DNA of 64,000 nt from Culturomica massiliensis (GTDB lineage Bacteria > Bacteroidota > Bacteroidia > Bacteroidales > Marinifilaceae): assembly GCF_900091655.1 (NCBI RefSeq), contig NZ_LT594621.1, positions 2,934,532-2,998,531 of the forward strand, given 5' to 3'. Numbering within the stretch: position 1 is the first letter of the stretch; each line of letters begins with the position of its first letter. A program made the translations under genes and the position numbers. The notes beneath the pieces are model-generated. The model was not told where the DNA came from and did not search any database. It saw only the letters and a list, made by a program, of their open reading frames with translations. This document shows, piece by piece, positions 18,201-28,664 of this stretch.

Positions 18201-19817
18201 ATGAAAACAATTCGATTATTTACAGGACTATTGTTCATCGTATCGGCAATTTGTATCAGCTGCCAGGACGATGAAACACTCCCCCTGTTGGAACCCAAAG
18301 TCAGTCAATTGGATTTTAAAGCTGAAGGAGAAGAAATCTATTTTCAATTCGATTGCAATCTTCACTGGAAACTGGAATGCGACGCAGACTGGCTTCATTT
18401 GTCAGCCAAAAGAGGTACAGGTAAAGGTATCGTTGCCGCCACATGCGAGAAGAATCAACTGACAGTCCCGCGCTCGACCGAAATCAAAATTTTTGCCGAA
18501 GATAAAACAGAAACGATCAAAGTAACCCAGGCTTCGGCAAATTCTGTGCTTCATTTTAAAACAACGACAACAACCGTAAAAGCCGAAGGAGAAATCATCG
18601 ACATCCCTTTCGAAAGTAATGTCGCTTTTACCCTCGATACTAAAGTTTCCTGGATAGAAAGAATGGTTTCAGCGGATATTCCCGACACATTGATCCGGCT
18701 TCGTGTTTTTCCCAACTACACTCTTTCTGACAGGCAAGAATTTGTTGTCGCTTCAGAAACAGACGGGATTCTAAAAGATTCTATAAAATTGCAGCAAACT
18801 TTCTGTATCAATTCTTCTGCTACGGACAGTCTGGCATTGACAGCACTCTACACTTCGACCGGAGGAAATCAATGGATACATTCCTGGGATATAAATCAAC
18901 CTTTCAACACCTGGTATGGAATAACGACCGCTGTCATCGACGGTCAAATCCGCGTAACCGCTATCGGACTGTGGGAAAATAACCTGACAGGCAATCTACC
19001 GGAAGAATTGAGTTATCTTTCCGAATTGACGTCCTTCCATGTCGGAGATAACCACCTCGACGGTCCTGTTCCACTCTGCTTCACCCAGCTAAAACGTTTG
19101 GAATTGCTCGCCCTTCAAGGAAATAACCTCGAAGGAGACCTTCCCGCAGGTTTAGGTAATCTGCCCGTATTGAGCGCCCTGTATCTGGACAACAACCGTT
19201 TGACGGGAGAAATACCGGAAGATATTCTCGGCAACAGCCATTGGAGCGACTGGAAAACCAGCAACTTCTGTCAACAACAGGAGGGGTACGGATTCACAAA
19301 TTGTGATCAGGGTGTTTCCATAGAAACGGTAGAGAAGAATATTCTAATCGCTTTTTATGAATCTACGAACGGGAATTCCTGGAATCAAAAATGGGATCTC
19401 GATGCCCCGGTTTCCGAATGGTACGGTGTCACGACAGAAACAATCGACGGGCATTTGCGGGTAACCGAACTAAGGTTATGGGAAAACAACCTGAGCGGGG
19501 AATTTCCTTCAGAACTCGGTGATCTTTCCGAATGCCGCATGATACATGTCGGCGGAAACCAAATATCCGGAGAACTTCCGGGCAGCCTGGGGAAAATGCA
19601 AAAACTGGAAATGCTGGCTATACAAAACAATCTCTTTAGCGGAAGCATCCCGGCAGAAATCGGCGGATTATCAAATCTGGTCAATTTCTACATCGACAAC
19701 AACCAATTCTCGGGAATTATTCCGGATGAAATACTGAACAATCCGAATTGGGGAGCTTGGCGAGACAGCGGATTTTGTAATCAAAAAGCCGGATTCGGAT
19801 TTTCCAACTGTCCTTAA
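18201..19817 (+). CDS. BACON-domain and leucine-rich-repeat surface lipoprotein
   Basis: Lipobox ICISC (Cys21), followed by acidic QDDE, which fits a Bacteroidetes surface-export signal. Residues about 30-115 and 118-200 are two BACON-like domains (WLHLSAKRGTGKG, then a second copy). Two LRR modules follow, about 210-370 and 375-538. They are clear internal duplicates: both start with a GG/GN..W..WD..W(Y)G(I/V)TT block, continue as plant-type LRRs (LWENNLTGNLP, LWENNLSGEFP) and end with an almost identical NFC/GFC..GFGFSNC block. Presumably binds a ligand, possibly protein or glycan, at the surface beside SusC/SusD. The substrate cannot be read from sequence. Confidence 0.8.
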   Translation: MKTIRLFTGLLFIVSAICISCQDDETLPLLEPKVSQLDFKAEGEEIYFQFDCNLHWKLECDADWLHLSAKRGTGKGIVAATCEKNQLTVPRSTEIKIFAEDKTETIKVTQASANSVLHFKTTTTTVKAEGEIIDIPFESNVAFTLDTKVSWIERMVSADIPDTLIRLRVFPNYTLSDRQEFVVASETDGILKDSIKLQQTFCINSSATDSLALTALYTSTGGNQWIHSWDINQPFNTWYGITTAVIDGQIRVTAIGLWENNLTGNLPEELSYLSELTSFHVGDNHLDGPVPLCFTQLKRLELLALQGNNLEGDLPAGLGNLPVLSALYLDNNRLTGEIPEDILGNSHWSDWKTSNFCQQQEGYGFTNCDQGVSIETVEKNILIAFYESTNGNSWNQKWDLDAPVSEWYGVTTETIDGHLRVTELRLWENNLSGEFPSELGDLSECRMIHVGGNQISGELPGSLGKMQKLEMLAIQNNLFSGSIPAEIGGLSNLVNFYIDNNQFSGIIPDEILNNPNWGAWRDSGFCNQKAGFGFSNCP

Positions 19818-19891
19818 ACGGCTGCCCCCGGTATCCGATCCGAACACCCTATAAATAGAAGATCACATTTATCAACTACAAACCAAATTTC

Positions 19892-22800
19892 ATGAAAAAA
19901 TTAATCATACTTCTAGGATGTCTTTATCCATTCTTTCTCTTCGGACAAGGGAAAATATTCAATGGAGAAGTTGTATCCGATCAGGACAATCAACCCTTAG
20001 TCGGGGTAACCGTTCTGGAGAAAGGGACCTATAATGCCGTCATCACAGACGTAAACGGAAATTTCAATATCAAAACACAAGGAACGTCTCCTATCCTCGT
20101 CTTCAGTTTTGTCGGTATGATTACACAAGAGCATCCGGCAAAAACGGATATGAAAATCCGTTTGAAAGAAGACGTATTGCAACTGGAAGAAGTCATGGTA
20201 ACGGCCTACGGAACATCGAAAAAGGCTTCCTTTACCGGATCGGCCTCTGTTATTGATAACAAAAAAATCGAAAAGTTACAGGTATCCAACATTTCCCAAC
20301 TCCTGCAAGGAGCAGGATCAGGCGTACAGGTTATCGACAGCGACGGACAGCCGGGAAGCGACGCAACCATAAGGATACGGGGTATCAGTTCAATCAACGG
20401 AGTCAGCTCACCTTTATATGTTGTCGACGGAACTCCCTACGGAGGATACGTCAACGCCATCAACCCCAACGACATCGAAACCATCACCATTTTAAAGGAT
20501 GCGTCTGCCACTGCCTTATACGGTTCACGTGCTGCCAGCGGCGTGGTACTGATTACAACCAAAAAAGGAAAAACGGAAAAACCGCAATTCAATTTCCGTT
20601 CCAGCTTCGGTTTTTCTCAATTGGCAGTAGACTTGCCGGAGGTTCTTTCTCCGCGGCAATACCACGAAATGGCCTGGGAAGCCATCCGCAACGGATATCT
20701 GGACAACGGCAACGGTGTCAGTTCCTACGCTGCGGCTTCATACGCCACAGAAAATCTGACCAACTATTTACGTATAAATGCCTATGACAACAACACACCT
20801 GTCGGTATTGACGGTAAACTTGTTCCGGGAAGTCAATACCTGTGGAAAGGTAACAGTTGGAAAGACGCCCTGTTTAAAAACCGCCTCCGCATGGAGATGA
20901 ACGCAGATGTCAGCGGCTCTACCAAGACAACCGATTATTTTATCTCTCTGGGATATTTAGACGATAAAGGCTCTCTGACAGTATCCGAATTCAAGCGTTA
21001 TTCAGGACGTGTAAATGTCAATACAAAAATCAGGGAATGGTTTGAAGTGGGTTTAAACACCTCCCTTGCACATTCCTTATATAACTCTCCGGATCAAAGC
21101 CGGGTCATCCGATTCGTCCGCGAAGTACCGGATATCTATCCGATTTATGAATGGGACAAGGAAAAACAAACATACAGAACAGATGAAAACGGCAACAGGA
21201 TACTCGATTTCGGTTCCTACCGACCGACAACAGCCTGGCCCAATACCAACCCTTTGGGAGAAGCCCAATACGACCAAAGGTATTCCGAACTCGACAACGT
21301 CACCGCACGTCTTCAGGCTGGTATAAACCTTCCGTACAACATACAATTCAAAACAACCTTAGGTGTCGATTATTCCATCGGCAGCGGTTATGATTACTAC
21401 AATAACCTGTACGGCTGGTCCGCCCAGACAGAAGGCAAATCTTCCAGAAGCAGAAACCGGTTTTTCGTCTACACATTCAACACGCTTTTGACTTGGGACA
21501 AACAATTCAACCAGCATCACATCAACATACTGGCCGGCCACGAAGCCTATTCCAGCCGTTCGAATTTCCTTTCAGGAGAAAAAGAACGCTTCCCCATGGG
21601 CGGCATTTATGAACTGAATGCAGCAGCTACGCTATTGAACGCTTCTTCTTCCGAAGACAACCTGAGACTGGAAAGCTGGCTGAGTAAAATCGAGTACGAC
21701 TTTATGAACAAATACTATCTCTCCGGTAGTTTCCGCACCGACGGTTCTTCCCGCTTCAGCAAAGACCAAAGATGGGGTAACTTCTGGTCTGTAGGCGCCT
21801 CCTGGCGAATCTCGAACGAAGAATTCCTGAAAAATGTTTCCTGGATCAACAACCTCAAATTAAAAGCCAGTTACGGTTCACAGGGAAATGACAATATCGG
21901 CTCCCTGTACGGTTATCAGGGCACGTACACTTCCGGCTGGAACGATTACGACCATCCCGGCTACCTGGTCGGTTCACTACCTACTCCCAATCTACGATGG
22001 GAAAGCAACTACCAAATTAACATCGGTCTGGACGCCCGCCTCTGGAATCGCATTGATTTCTCATTCGAGTGGTATGACAGAACAACCAAAAATCTGCTCT
22101 TTTGGAGAGACCTGCCCCCTTCTACCGGTGTCGGAAGTATCAAAGACAATATCGGAGACGTGAGAAACCGGGGTATAGAATTACAAATCAACTCTGTAAA
22201 CATCCTTACAAAAGACTTCCGTTGGGAAACCGATTTCAATCTTTCCCATTACCGGAATAAAATTCTCAAACTACCGATGGAAGAAAAGGTAAACGGATTA
22301 CACAAATGGAAGGTAGGTAAATCTGTATACGATTTCTTTATGCCCGAATGGGCCGGCGTAGACCCGGACACCGGAGACGGTTACTTCTGGCAGGATGTAT
22401 ACGACCGGGATGCCAACAACCAATACATCACGAATGCAAACGGTGAAAAAGTAGTGGCAGGAAAGGTAAAAGTAACCAATTACAGCGATGCTACCCGCCA
22501 TTATCAAAAATCAGCCCTTCCGAAAGTTTTCGGTGGATTTACCAATAATTTCTACTACCGGAATTTCGACCTTTCCGTTTTCCTGTATTACAGCATAGGC
22601 GGACAAGTCTATGACAGCGACTACGCCTCCATCATGCATACGGGAAGCAATATCGGTTACAACTGGAGCAAAGACCTGCTGAACCGCTGGACCCCCGACA
22701 ACCGTCATACCAACGTACCACGGGCTACAACCTATTCCAACAATTGGAACAGCACGTCCACCCGCTTCCTGTATGATGCTTCCTATGTACGGGTAAAAAA

Positions 22801-23002
22801 TATCACTTTCGGTTATCGTTTGCCGGCAAAATTGATGGAAAGATTTAACCTGAAATCTTTACGCATATATTTCAAAGGAGACAACCTGTTTACCTGGAGC
22901 AAACACAAAGGCATGGACCCGGAAACGGATATTTCCGGTGTCGCCAGCAACCGGCTGACGACCATGAGAAAAATTTCTTTCGGACTGGATCTGACTTTTT
23001 AA
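19892..23002 (+). CDS. SusC/RagA-family TonB-dependent outer-membrane transporter
   Basis: 1036 residues. The signal peptide likely cleaves before Gln (LFG-QGK). A carboxypeptidase-D-like domain lies at about 25-100 (GVTVLEKGTYNAVITDVNGNF). The TonB-box region is near 105-112. The plug follows at about 115-225 with the hallmark VVDGTPYGG..INPNDIE, ATALYGSRAASGVV. The rest is a 22-strand barrel ending in FGLDLTF. Forms a lidded-pore importer with the SusD protein encoded next. Near the protease genes, peptides are a likely cargo (inference). Confidence 0.96.
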   Translation: MKKLIILLGCLYPFFLFGQGKIFNGEVVSDQDNQPLVGVTVLEKGTYNAVITDVNGNFNIKTQGTSPILVFSFVGMITQEHPAKTDMKIRLKEDVLQLEEVMVTAYGTSKKASFTGSASVIDNKKIEKLQVSNISQLLQGAGSGVQVIDSDGQPGSDATIRIRGISSINGVSSPLYVVDGTPYGGYVNAINPNDIETITILKDASATALYGSRAASGVVLITTKKGKTEKPQFNFRSSFGFSQLAVDLPEVLSPRQYHEMAWEAIRNGYLDNGNGVSSYAAASYATENLTNYLRINAYDNNTPVGIDGKLVPGSQYLWKGNSWKDALFKNRLRMEMNADVSGSTKTTDYFISLGYLDDKGSLTVSEFKRYSGRVNVNTKIREWFEVGLNTSLAHSLYNSPDQSRVIRFVREVPDIYPIYEWDKEKQTYRTDENGNRILDFGSYRPTTAWPNTNPLGEAQYDQRYSELDNVTARLQAGINLPYNIQFKTTLGVDYSIGSGYDYYNNLYGWSAQTEGKSSRSRNRFFVYTFNTLLTWDKQFNQHHINILAGHEAYSSRSNFLSGEKERFPMGGIYELNAAATLLNASSSEDNLRLESWLSKIEYDFMNKYYLSGSFRTDGSSRFSKDQRWGNFWSVGASWRISNEEFLKNVSWINNLKLKASYGSQGNDNIGSLYGYQGTYTSGWNDYDHPGYLVGSLPTPNLRWESNYQINIGLDARLWNRIDFSFEWYDRTTKNLLFWRDLPPSTGVGSIKDNIGDVRNRGIELQINSVNILTKDFRWETDFNLSHYRNKILKLPMEEKVNGLHKWKVGKSVYDFFMPEWAGVDPDTGDGYFWQDVYDRDANNQYITNANGEKVVAGKVKVTNYSDATRHYQKSALPKVFGGFTNNFYYRNFDLSVFLYYSIGGQVYDSDYASIMHTGSNIGYNWSKDLLNRWTPDNRHTNVPRATTYSNNWNSTSTRFLYDASYVRVKNITFGYRLPAKLMERFNLKSLRIYFKGDNLFTWSKHKGMDPETDISGVASNRLTTMRKISFGLDLTF

Positions 23003-23098
23003 CAAACCGGTATCCGGATTTTCAACGGAAACGGATAAAGAAAACCCATCCGAAATGTATCATTAATTTATTGTAGCGTATTTATTTAATGAAAGATC

Positions 23099-24541
23099 AT
23101 GAAAACAAAGAATAACATCCGAATTACAGCGTATCTGTTTCTCTGTATGAGTCTCTTTTCCTGTTCGCAGGACTTTCTGGAGACCAAATCGAGCACAGAT
23201 CTGGGCGACAAGCTGATTTACAAAACAACGGCTTCCACAAGAGGAGTTCTTTACGGTATATACAAATACATGCGTTCCTGGGGATGTACTCCTCATGTCC
23301 GGATGGATTGCTGCGGACTCCATACCAACCTCCTCACATTCGACGTCATGGGCACTGACATTACGATGCAACCGGGCACCTGGTACTGGTATGACTACGA
23401 CTACTGGCATACCGGTAGTGAAACCGAATTCAAAACCGATCACTTCTGGCGCTTTTATTACATTATTATCAATAACTGCAACAACATTTTATTTTACATC
23501 GATGATGCAGAAGGACCGGTCAGTGAAAAAGAAGCCATTGCCGGAGAAGCCCGGGCACTCCGAGCATTTGCTTACTTTCACCTGATACAATTATACCAGC
23601 AGACTTATACAATTGCCAAACAGATGCCTGGTGTTCCTCTCTATACCACTCCGGCCAAAGGGAATGCGGAAAACAACCCCAGAGCCTCTGTCGAAAAAAT
23701 CTATAAAGTCATCACGACCGATCTGGAAAAAGCCGTACTGTCCTTACCGACTCAAAGAGAAAGTAAATACTATATCAATGCGAATGTAGCCGCCGGTATA
23801 CTGGCCCGGGTATACTTAACCATGGGAAGGTGGCATGAAGCAGCCGCAATGGCCCAACAGGCCCGGGCAGGTTATCCGCTGATGAGCGCCGAACAATGGA
23901 CGGAGGGTTTCAACAACATGAGCAATCCCGAATGGATTTGGGGTATACATCAAACGTCTACCGAGAATGTCGGATGGGGGAGCACCTTTTCCATATTGGA
24001 TTTTGAAAGAGGCGATCAAAAAAGTTTCAGGATAAACGATAAGCTGGTGGAAAAATACTCCGATACGGATGTGCGCGGAACATTGATTACACCGGTAGGA
24101 AGCCTGCTCGGCAACCGGAAATTCAGAGAGCCGGCTACACTGAATATCGGACACATGGTCCTGATGCGCTCCTCAGAAATGCTGTTGATAGAAGCAGAAG
24201 CTTCCGCCAAAGACGGGGACGAAACCCATGCCCAGGACCTGCTATATGAATTACAGGCCAAACGGGACCCCAATGCCCGAAAAACCGACCGAAAAGGTAA
24301 CGAACTCATCGAATTGATATTACTGGAAAGAAGAAAAGAATTGTGGGCGGAAGGATTCAGTCTGTTCGATTTGCTCAGAAACCAAAAATCTCTTGTCAGA
24401 GAAGGAGATCATCAAAGTCTGAAAAATTTTCCGGCTAATTCCTGGAAATTTATTTTTCAGATTCCACGAAGCGAACTGGATGTCAACAAAGGTATTCTGC
24501 CCGAAGATCAAAATCCCAATACGGGGGTATACACCTATTAA
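23099..24541 (+). CDS. SusD/RagB-family substrate-binding lipoprotein
   Basis: 480 residues with lipobox LFSCS (about Cys22). SusD features: N-terminal FLETKSSTDLGD, TPR-like helices with GEARALRAFAYFHLIQLYQQ near 150, the INDKLVEKYSDTDVR block, and a C-terminal RRKELWAEGFSLFDLLR segment. It acts as the lid of the SusC channel on the cell surface. 96 bases after SusC, and co-transcribed by position. Confidence 0.95.
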   Translation: MKTKNNIRITAYLFLCMSLFSCSQDFLETKSSTDLGDKLIYKTTASTRGVLYGIYKYMRSWGCTPHVRMDCCGLHTNLLTFDVMGTDITMQPGTWYWYDYDYWHTGSETEFKTDHFWRFYYIIINNCNNILFYIDDAEGPVSEKEAIAGEARALRAFAYFHLIQLYQQTYTIAKQMPGVPLYTTPAKGNAENNPRASVEKIYKVITTDLEKAVLSLPTQRESKYYINANVAAGILARVYLTMGRWHEAAAMAQQARAGYPLMSAEQWTEGFNNMSNPEWIWGIHQTSTENVGWGSTFSILDFERGDQKSFRINDKLVEKYSDTDVRGTLITPVGSLLGNRKFREPATLNIGHMVLMRSSEMLLIEAEASAKDGDETHAQDLLYELQAKRDPNARKTDRKGNELIELILLERRKELWAEGFSLFDLLRNQKSLVREGDHQSLKNFPANSWKFIFQIPRSELDVNKGILPEDQNPNTGVYTY

Positions 24542-24597
24542 ACTTATTGATATTCAGGAAATAAATTATAAAACAACCGAACCAAATTTGAAAAATT

Positions 24598-25911
24598 ATG
24601 AGAGCTATATTTCTACTTTTAAACTTCCTGGTTTGCTGGAATTTGATGGGATGCGACAAAGATTCTGAATCCGGCCCGGAGCCCTCGACTCCCCCTTCCG
24701 GAAATACCGTCGCCCAAGTATTCGGATTTACACTGAAAATCGCAACGGATTTTACCTGGAACAGCGAAACAGACAATGCATATCGCTATTTATCCAAAAA
24801 TCTGGATGAACTGGGCAGCATTATCCCCGAGCCTGCCCTTCTCAAAATGAAAAAAATCACCTTCGTCATCCGGGATGCAAAGGACAAGCCCCTGATAGAA
24901 TATTTATCAGACGATACGGAAAAAGCAGATACGATTATTTTCAACGATTTGCTTCAATACTATCAGACATCGTTGCAAAAACAACCTTCCCTTCTCCTTC
25001 ATTTCCTGGCGCGGCAATACCAGCATCGTTACCTGTCCGCGTATACGGATAAAATCGAAGAAGCCTATCGGGAAGCCGTCGAATCGGGTATTTATACAAA
25101 TATACCAGAAAACGGTTTGACATTCTCCGACCCTATCGGTTATTTTGCCGAGTTATCCGAAACCTACTGGGGAAAAAACAACGGATACCCCTGCGATTAT
25201 CATGATTTGCAGCAATTCGATCCCAAGGGATTCGCCTTAATGGAATATTTCTGGGGAGAAAGAGCCATAAAACAATACAATCGTTATCAAATAAACGGAT
25301 ATGATGTTATGGTTTTGAAGACACATGAAAACAACCCTTTAACTGCCGAAGCCCTTCCTTTCCTGCAATCAAAATTGGAAGAAATCAACCGGCTTGTCCC
25401 CAGGGAATTTACCGATTTCTTTAAACGCCGCAAGATATGGATGGAAATCGGTTCCGGATCAACAATCGGAGGGGCTGCCGAATACCACCCCGACAGAGGC
25501 TGGCTCATCGATAACGGCAGATTACCTGAAAAATACAACTGTATAGAAATTTCCAACATGGAAAATTTTATCAAATGGTGTAAAGCCAACCAACCCATGA
25601 TGATTTTACACGAATTGGCCCACATGTATCAATTGAATGCTTATAAAGACGGTATATTGATAACATCGGCCTTTGAACAGGCCCAAAATTCTCACATTTA
25701 CGACCTGGTCGATTACAATACCGGAAACGAAATCGTCAAGCAAAAAGCTTACGCTATGGATAACGAGAAAGAATATTTCTCCGAAATTACAGAAGCTTAC
25801 TTCGGGGAAAATGATTATTATCCGTTCCGCAAAGAACAATTGAAAACATTCGACCCTGTCGGCTATCAACTGATGGAATATATATGGAATCCGATCCATT
25901 TTAAAGAATAA
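24598..25911 (+). CDS. Lipoprotein with tandem zinc-metallopeptidase-like domains, N-terminal copy degenerate
   Basis: Lipobox LMGC (Cys19) followed by DKDSES, compatible with surface display. The C-terminal domain (about 331-432) has HELAHMYQ (His338, Glu339, His342) and a following EYFSEITEAYFGENDYYPF block (Glu392/Glu395), as expected for a gluzincin-type peptidase. The N-terminal half carries the same pattern at about 129-225: HFLARQYQ (His135, Phe136, Arg139) and GYFAELSETYWGKNNGYP. Both copies end in FDP.G(F/Y).LMEY.W. The first copy therefore lacks the catalytic Glu and second His. I cannot name the family. Position after SusCD suggests protein breakdown at the cell surface. Confidence 0.72.
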   Translation: MRAIFLLLNFLVCWNLMGCDKDSESGPEPSTPPSGNTVAQVFGFTLKIATDFTWNSETDNAYRYLSKNLDELGSIIPEPALLKMKKITFVIRDAKDKPLIEYLSDDTEKADTIIFNDLLQYYQTSLQKQPSLLLHFLARQYQHRYLSAYTDKIEEAYREAVESGIYTNIPENGLTFSDPIGYFAELSETYWGKNNGYPCDYHDLQQFDPKGFALMEYFWGERAIKQYNRYQINGYDVMVLKTHENNPLTAEALPFLQSKLEEINRLVPREFTDFFKRRKIWMEIGSGSTIGGAAEYHPDRGWLIDNGRLPEKYNCIEISNMENFIKWCKANQPMMILHELAHMYQLNAYKDGILITSAFEQAQNSHIYDLVDYNTGNEIVKQKAYAMDNEKEYFSEITEAYFGENDYYPFRKEQLKTFDPVGYQLMEYIWNPIHFKE

Positions 25912-26027
25912 AATGATTTCCGGAATAGCAAGTCATTCATCTATTCCATTATTTTGACCGTCACATAAAACAACGGCGATTGAAACTTTAAAATGTATCA
26001 ATAATTATTTTAGGTTACATAAAACTC

Positions 26028-27011
26028 ATGAATACGATAAAAATTCTTTCTTCCGAAGATATTAAAAACCTGGTATCTATGAAAGAAGCGATAAATACCA
26101 TTGCAACGGCATTCTGCGATTTATCGGCTAAAAATGTAAATATGCCTTTACGGACAATAACGGATTTCGGGGAAAACGAGCTTACGCTTTTTTACAAGCC
26201 TTCACTCATGCCTTCCCTGCACTCTGTCGGCATCAAACTTTTGAGCCAATATAAAACGGGAGGTAAAAACGGGCATCCGACTATACAAGGAATTGTCGTT
26301 CTCATCGATCCCGAGAACAACACGACCCAAGCCATCCTAGACGGCACCTATCTGACAGCCCTGCGGACAGGAGCTGCCAGCGGTGTCGCCACCCGTGCCC
26401 TTTCCCGGGAAGACTCGGAAACATTCGTGCTTTTCGGAGCCGGAGCCCAAGGATATACCCAGTTCGAAGCCGTTTGTTGTGCCCGTAATATAAAAAAAGC
26501 CTATATCTTCGATATTAACAAAGAGGCCATCGACAGATTTATCCGGCATTACCAAAATCTCGGACAGGTCAGCTTATATCCGGGAGAAGACTTGTCCGTC
26601 CTTCCGGAAGCCGATATTATCAGCACCGTAACGAATTCGAAACAACCGTTATTTCCGCTTGAATTGCTGAAAAAAGGAGTACATATCAATGCCATCGGTT
26701 CCTACAATCCGAGTATGCACGAATTACCGACAAATATTTTCACGTCGGCTTCACTCTTTGTCGATCACAAAGACTCCTGTTTTTCGGAAAGCGGCGACAT
26801 TATTATACCTTTATCCGAAGGTTTGTTGCCTCCGGAACATTATAAGGGGGAAATCGGAGAAGTTTTGCTGTCCCGGATTCCGGGACGTACTTCTCCGGAG
26901 GAAATTACTGTTTTCAAGAGCGTCGGAATTGCGATACAAGATTTAGCGGCTGCCAATTATGCCTACCGCCAAGCTTGTCAGCAAGGCATGGGAATCAATA
27001 TTCAATTATAA
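26028..27011 (+). CDS. Ornithine cyclodeaminase / mu-crystallin family protein
   Basis: 327 residues, family length. Contains the substrate-side KLLSQYKTGGKNGHPTIQG segment, DGTYLTALRTGAASG, the Rossmann motif FGAGAQGYTQ near residue 138, and a C-terminal HKDSCFSESGD..PLSEG motif. Family members include ornithine cyclodeaminase, alanine dehydrogenases and imine reductases, so the reaction cannot be fixed. Placed between a peptidase and serine dehydratase, a role in catabolism of imported amino acids is plausible. Confidence 0.85.
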   Translation: MNTIKILSSEDIKNLVSMKEAINTIATAFCDLSAKNVNMPLRTITDFGENELTLFYKPSLMPSLHSVGIKLLSQYKTGGKNGHPTIQGIVVLIDPENNTTQAILDGTYLTALRTGAASGVATRALSREDSETFVLFGAGAQGYTQFEAVCCARNIKKAYIFDINKEAIDRFIRHYQNLGQVSLYPGEDLSVLPEADIISTVTNSKQPLFPLELLKKGVHINAIGSYNPSMHELPTNIFTSASLFVDHKDSCFSESGDIIIPLSEGLLPPEHYKGEIGEVLLSRIPGRTSPEEITVFKSVGIAIQDLAAANYAYRQACQQGMGINIQL

Positions 27012-27074
27012 AACAACGTCTAAATCCATTGACTTGTTAAACTCTGCGTTTCGTTTAAAATCAAATACACAGAC

Positions 27075-28655
27075 ATGATGGACCTACCGGTAAGTATTTT
27101 TAATGACGTTTTAGGCCCGGTAATGCGGGGGCCTTCGAGTTCACATACGGCAGCCGCTGCCAGAATCGGACAGCTGGCAAGGCAATTGGCCGGCGGAAAA
27201 ATCCAAAAAGCAGTGGTCGAATTTACCCCGGACGGCTCGCTTGCCACAACTTACCATACCCAAGGTTCAGATATCGGCCTGGCAGGTGGATTGTTGGGGT
27301 TGTCCCTCTCTTCGCCCGAGCTGTTGAAGTCATTATCCCTGGCTGCACAAAACGGCCTGGATATCCAATTTCACATCCGGAAATATGAAGCGACACATCC
27401 CAACACTTACAAGCTTTCATTAACGACAAGCGATAGCTCGTCTTTCAGCCTGACGGCCCTATCTACCGGAGGAGGGATGATACAAATCACAGAGATTGAC
27501 GGTTTTCCGGCAGAAATTTACGGCGACTATTGGGAACTGTTACTTTACCTGCCCGATACTCCCGGCGATATCAGCGAACAAGTGAAAAACAGCAGGATAT
27601 TTCAGGACATTTCCCTCGAAAACCATACCATACATTGCCGAAATCAGGATCATCTCATCCACCTGAAATTTTCACAGGCATTGGAAGAAAAAACCATTGC
27701 CTGTATTACACGCCAATTCAACTGCAACAAATACAGGTACACCTCACCTGTATTACCCGTCACATCCGGATGCCGAAACCGGATCCTTTTCCATACGGCG
27801 GCCGAACTGGAAAATGCGTTTCCGAAGCCGGACACTCAATTGTGGGAAATGGCTTTGAAATACGAGTCCCAAAGAGGTAACATTTCAGAAGATGAAGTGT
27901 GGAAAATGGCGGCCGGCATTCTGAAAATAATGCGTCAGGCAGTCCAAAACGGACTACAAGGCACTTTTTATAAAAACCGGATTCTTCAGCAACAATCCCA
28001 TCTAATGGAGAATGCTGCTGCCCGCCTATTACAAGCTCCTCTGATCAATAAAATTTCCCAATATACGATGGCCGTGATGGAGACAAAAAGCGCTTTCGGT
28101 ACTATCGTTGCTGCCCCAACCGCCGGCTCCTGTGCCGCAATCCCCGGAGCCATTTTAGGAAGCGCCGACTGCTGTGGCTTTACGGAAGAAGATTGCATCA
28201 AAGCCTTACTTGCCGCAGGTATTGTAGGTGTGCTCATCGCTCAACGATCCACCTTCTCCGCAGAAGTCGCAGGCTGTCAGGCAGAATGCGGATCAGCTTC
28301 CGGCATGGCCGCCGCCGCGATAGTACAGTTAATGGGAGGCTCTGCCCGGACAGCCCTGCAAGCCAGTTCTTTCGCCCTACAAAATATCTTCGGAATGGTT
28401 TGCGATCCTGTCGCAAACCGGGTAGAAGTACCTTGCCTGGGTAAGAATATCCTGGCTGCAACAAACGGATTCACCGCAGCAAATCTCATCACTGCCGGCG
28501 TAAATGCCGTTCTTCCTCTGGATGAAGTCATTGCTGCAATGGACGAAGTCGGACGTTCACTTCCGGCAAAACTTCGTTGTACAGCACTGGGTGGATTATC
28601 CGTCACCCCGACCTCCCTGGCGATCGAAAAACAATTAAAAAATTTGGACGAATAA
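27075..28655 (+). CDS. sdaA: L-serine ammonia-lyase, iron-sulfur dependent, single chain
   Basis: Deaminates serine to pyruvate. The N-terminal beta domain starts SIFNDVLGPVMRGPSSSHTAAAARI (substrate-binding SSSHT). The alpha domain begins near residue 275 with the cluster cysteines in APTAGSC and EVAGCQAECGSASGM. The 526 residues include both domains plus a middle stretch of about 100-270 longer than I expect for the E. coli enzyme. The gene is 63 bases after the cyclodeaminase-like gene and 9 bases before the next one, so they are likely co-transcribed. This fits use of amino acids from protein as a carbon source. Confidence 0.9.
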   Translation: MMDLPVSIFNDVLGPVMRGPSSSHTAAAARIGQLARQLAGGKIQKAVVEFTPDGSLATTYHTQGSDIGLAGGLLGLSLSSPELLKSLSLAAQNGLDIQFHIRKYEATHPNTYKLSLTTSDSSSFSLTALSTGGGMIQITEIDGFPAEIYGDYWELLLYLPDTPGDISEQVKNSRIFQDISLENHTIHCRNQDHLIHLKFSQALEEKTIACITRQFNCNKYRYTSPVLPVTSGCRNRILFHTAAELENAFPKPDTQLWEMALKYESQRGNISEDEVWKMAAGILKIMRQAVQNGLQGTFYKNRILQQQSHLMENAAARLLQAPLINKISQYTMAVMETKSAFGTIVAAPTAGSCAAIPGAILGSADCCGFTEEDCIKALLAAGIVGVLIAQRSTFSAEVAGCQAECGSASGMAAAAIVQLMGGSARTALQASSFALQNIFGMVCDPVANRVEVPCLGKNILAATNGFTAANLITAGVNAVLPLDEVIAAMDEVGRSLPAKLRCTALGGLSVTPTSLAIEKQLKNLDE

Positions 28656-28664
28656 CGACTAACT

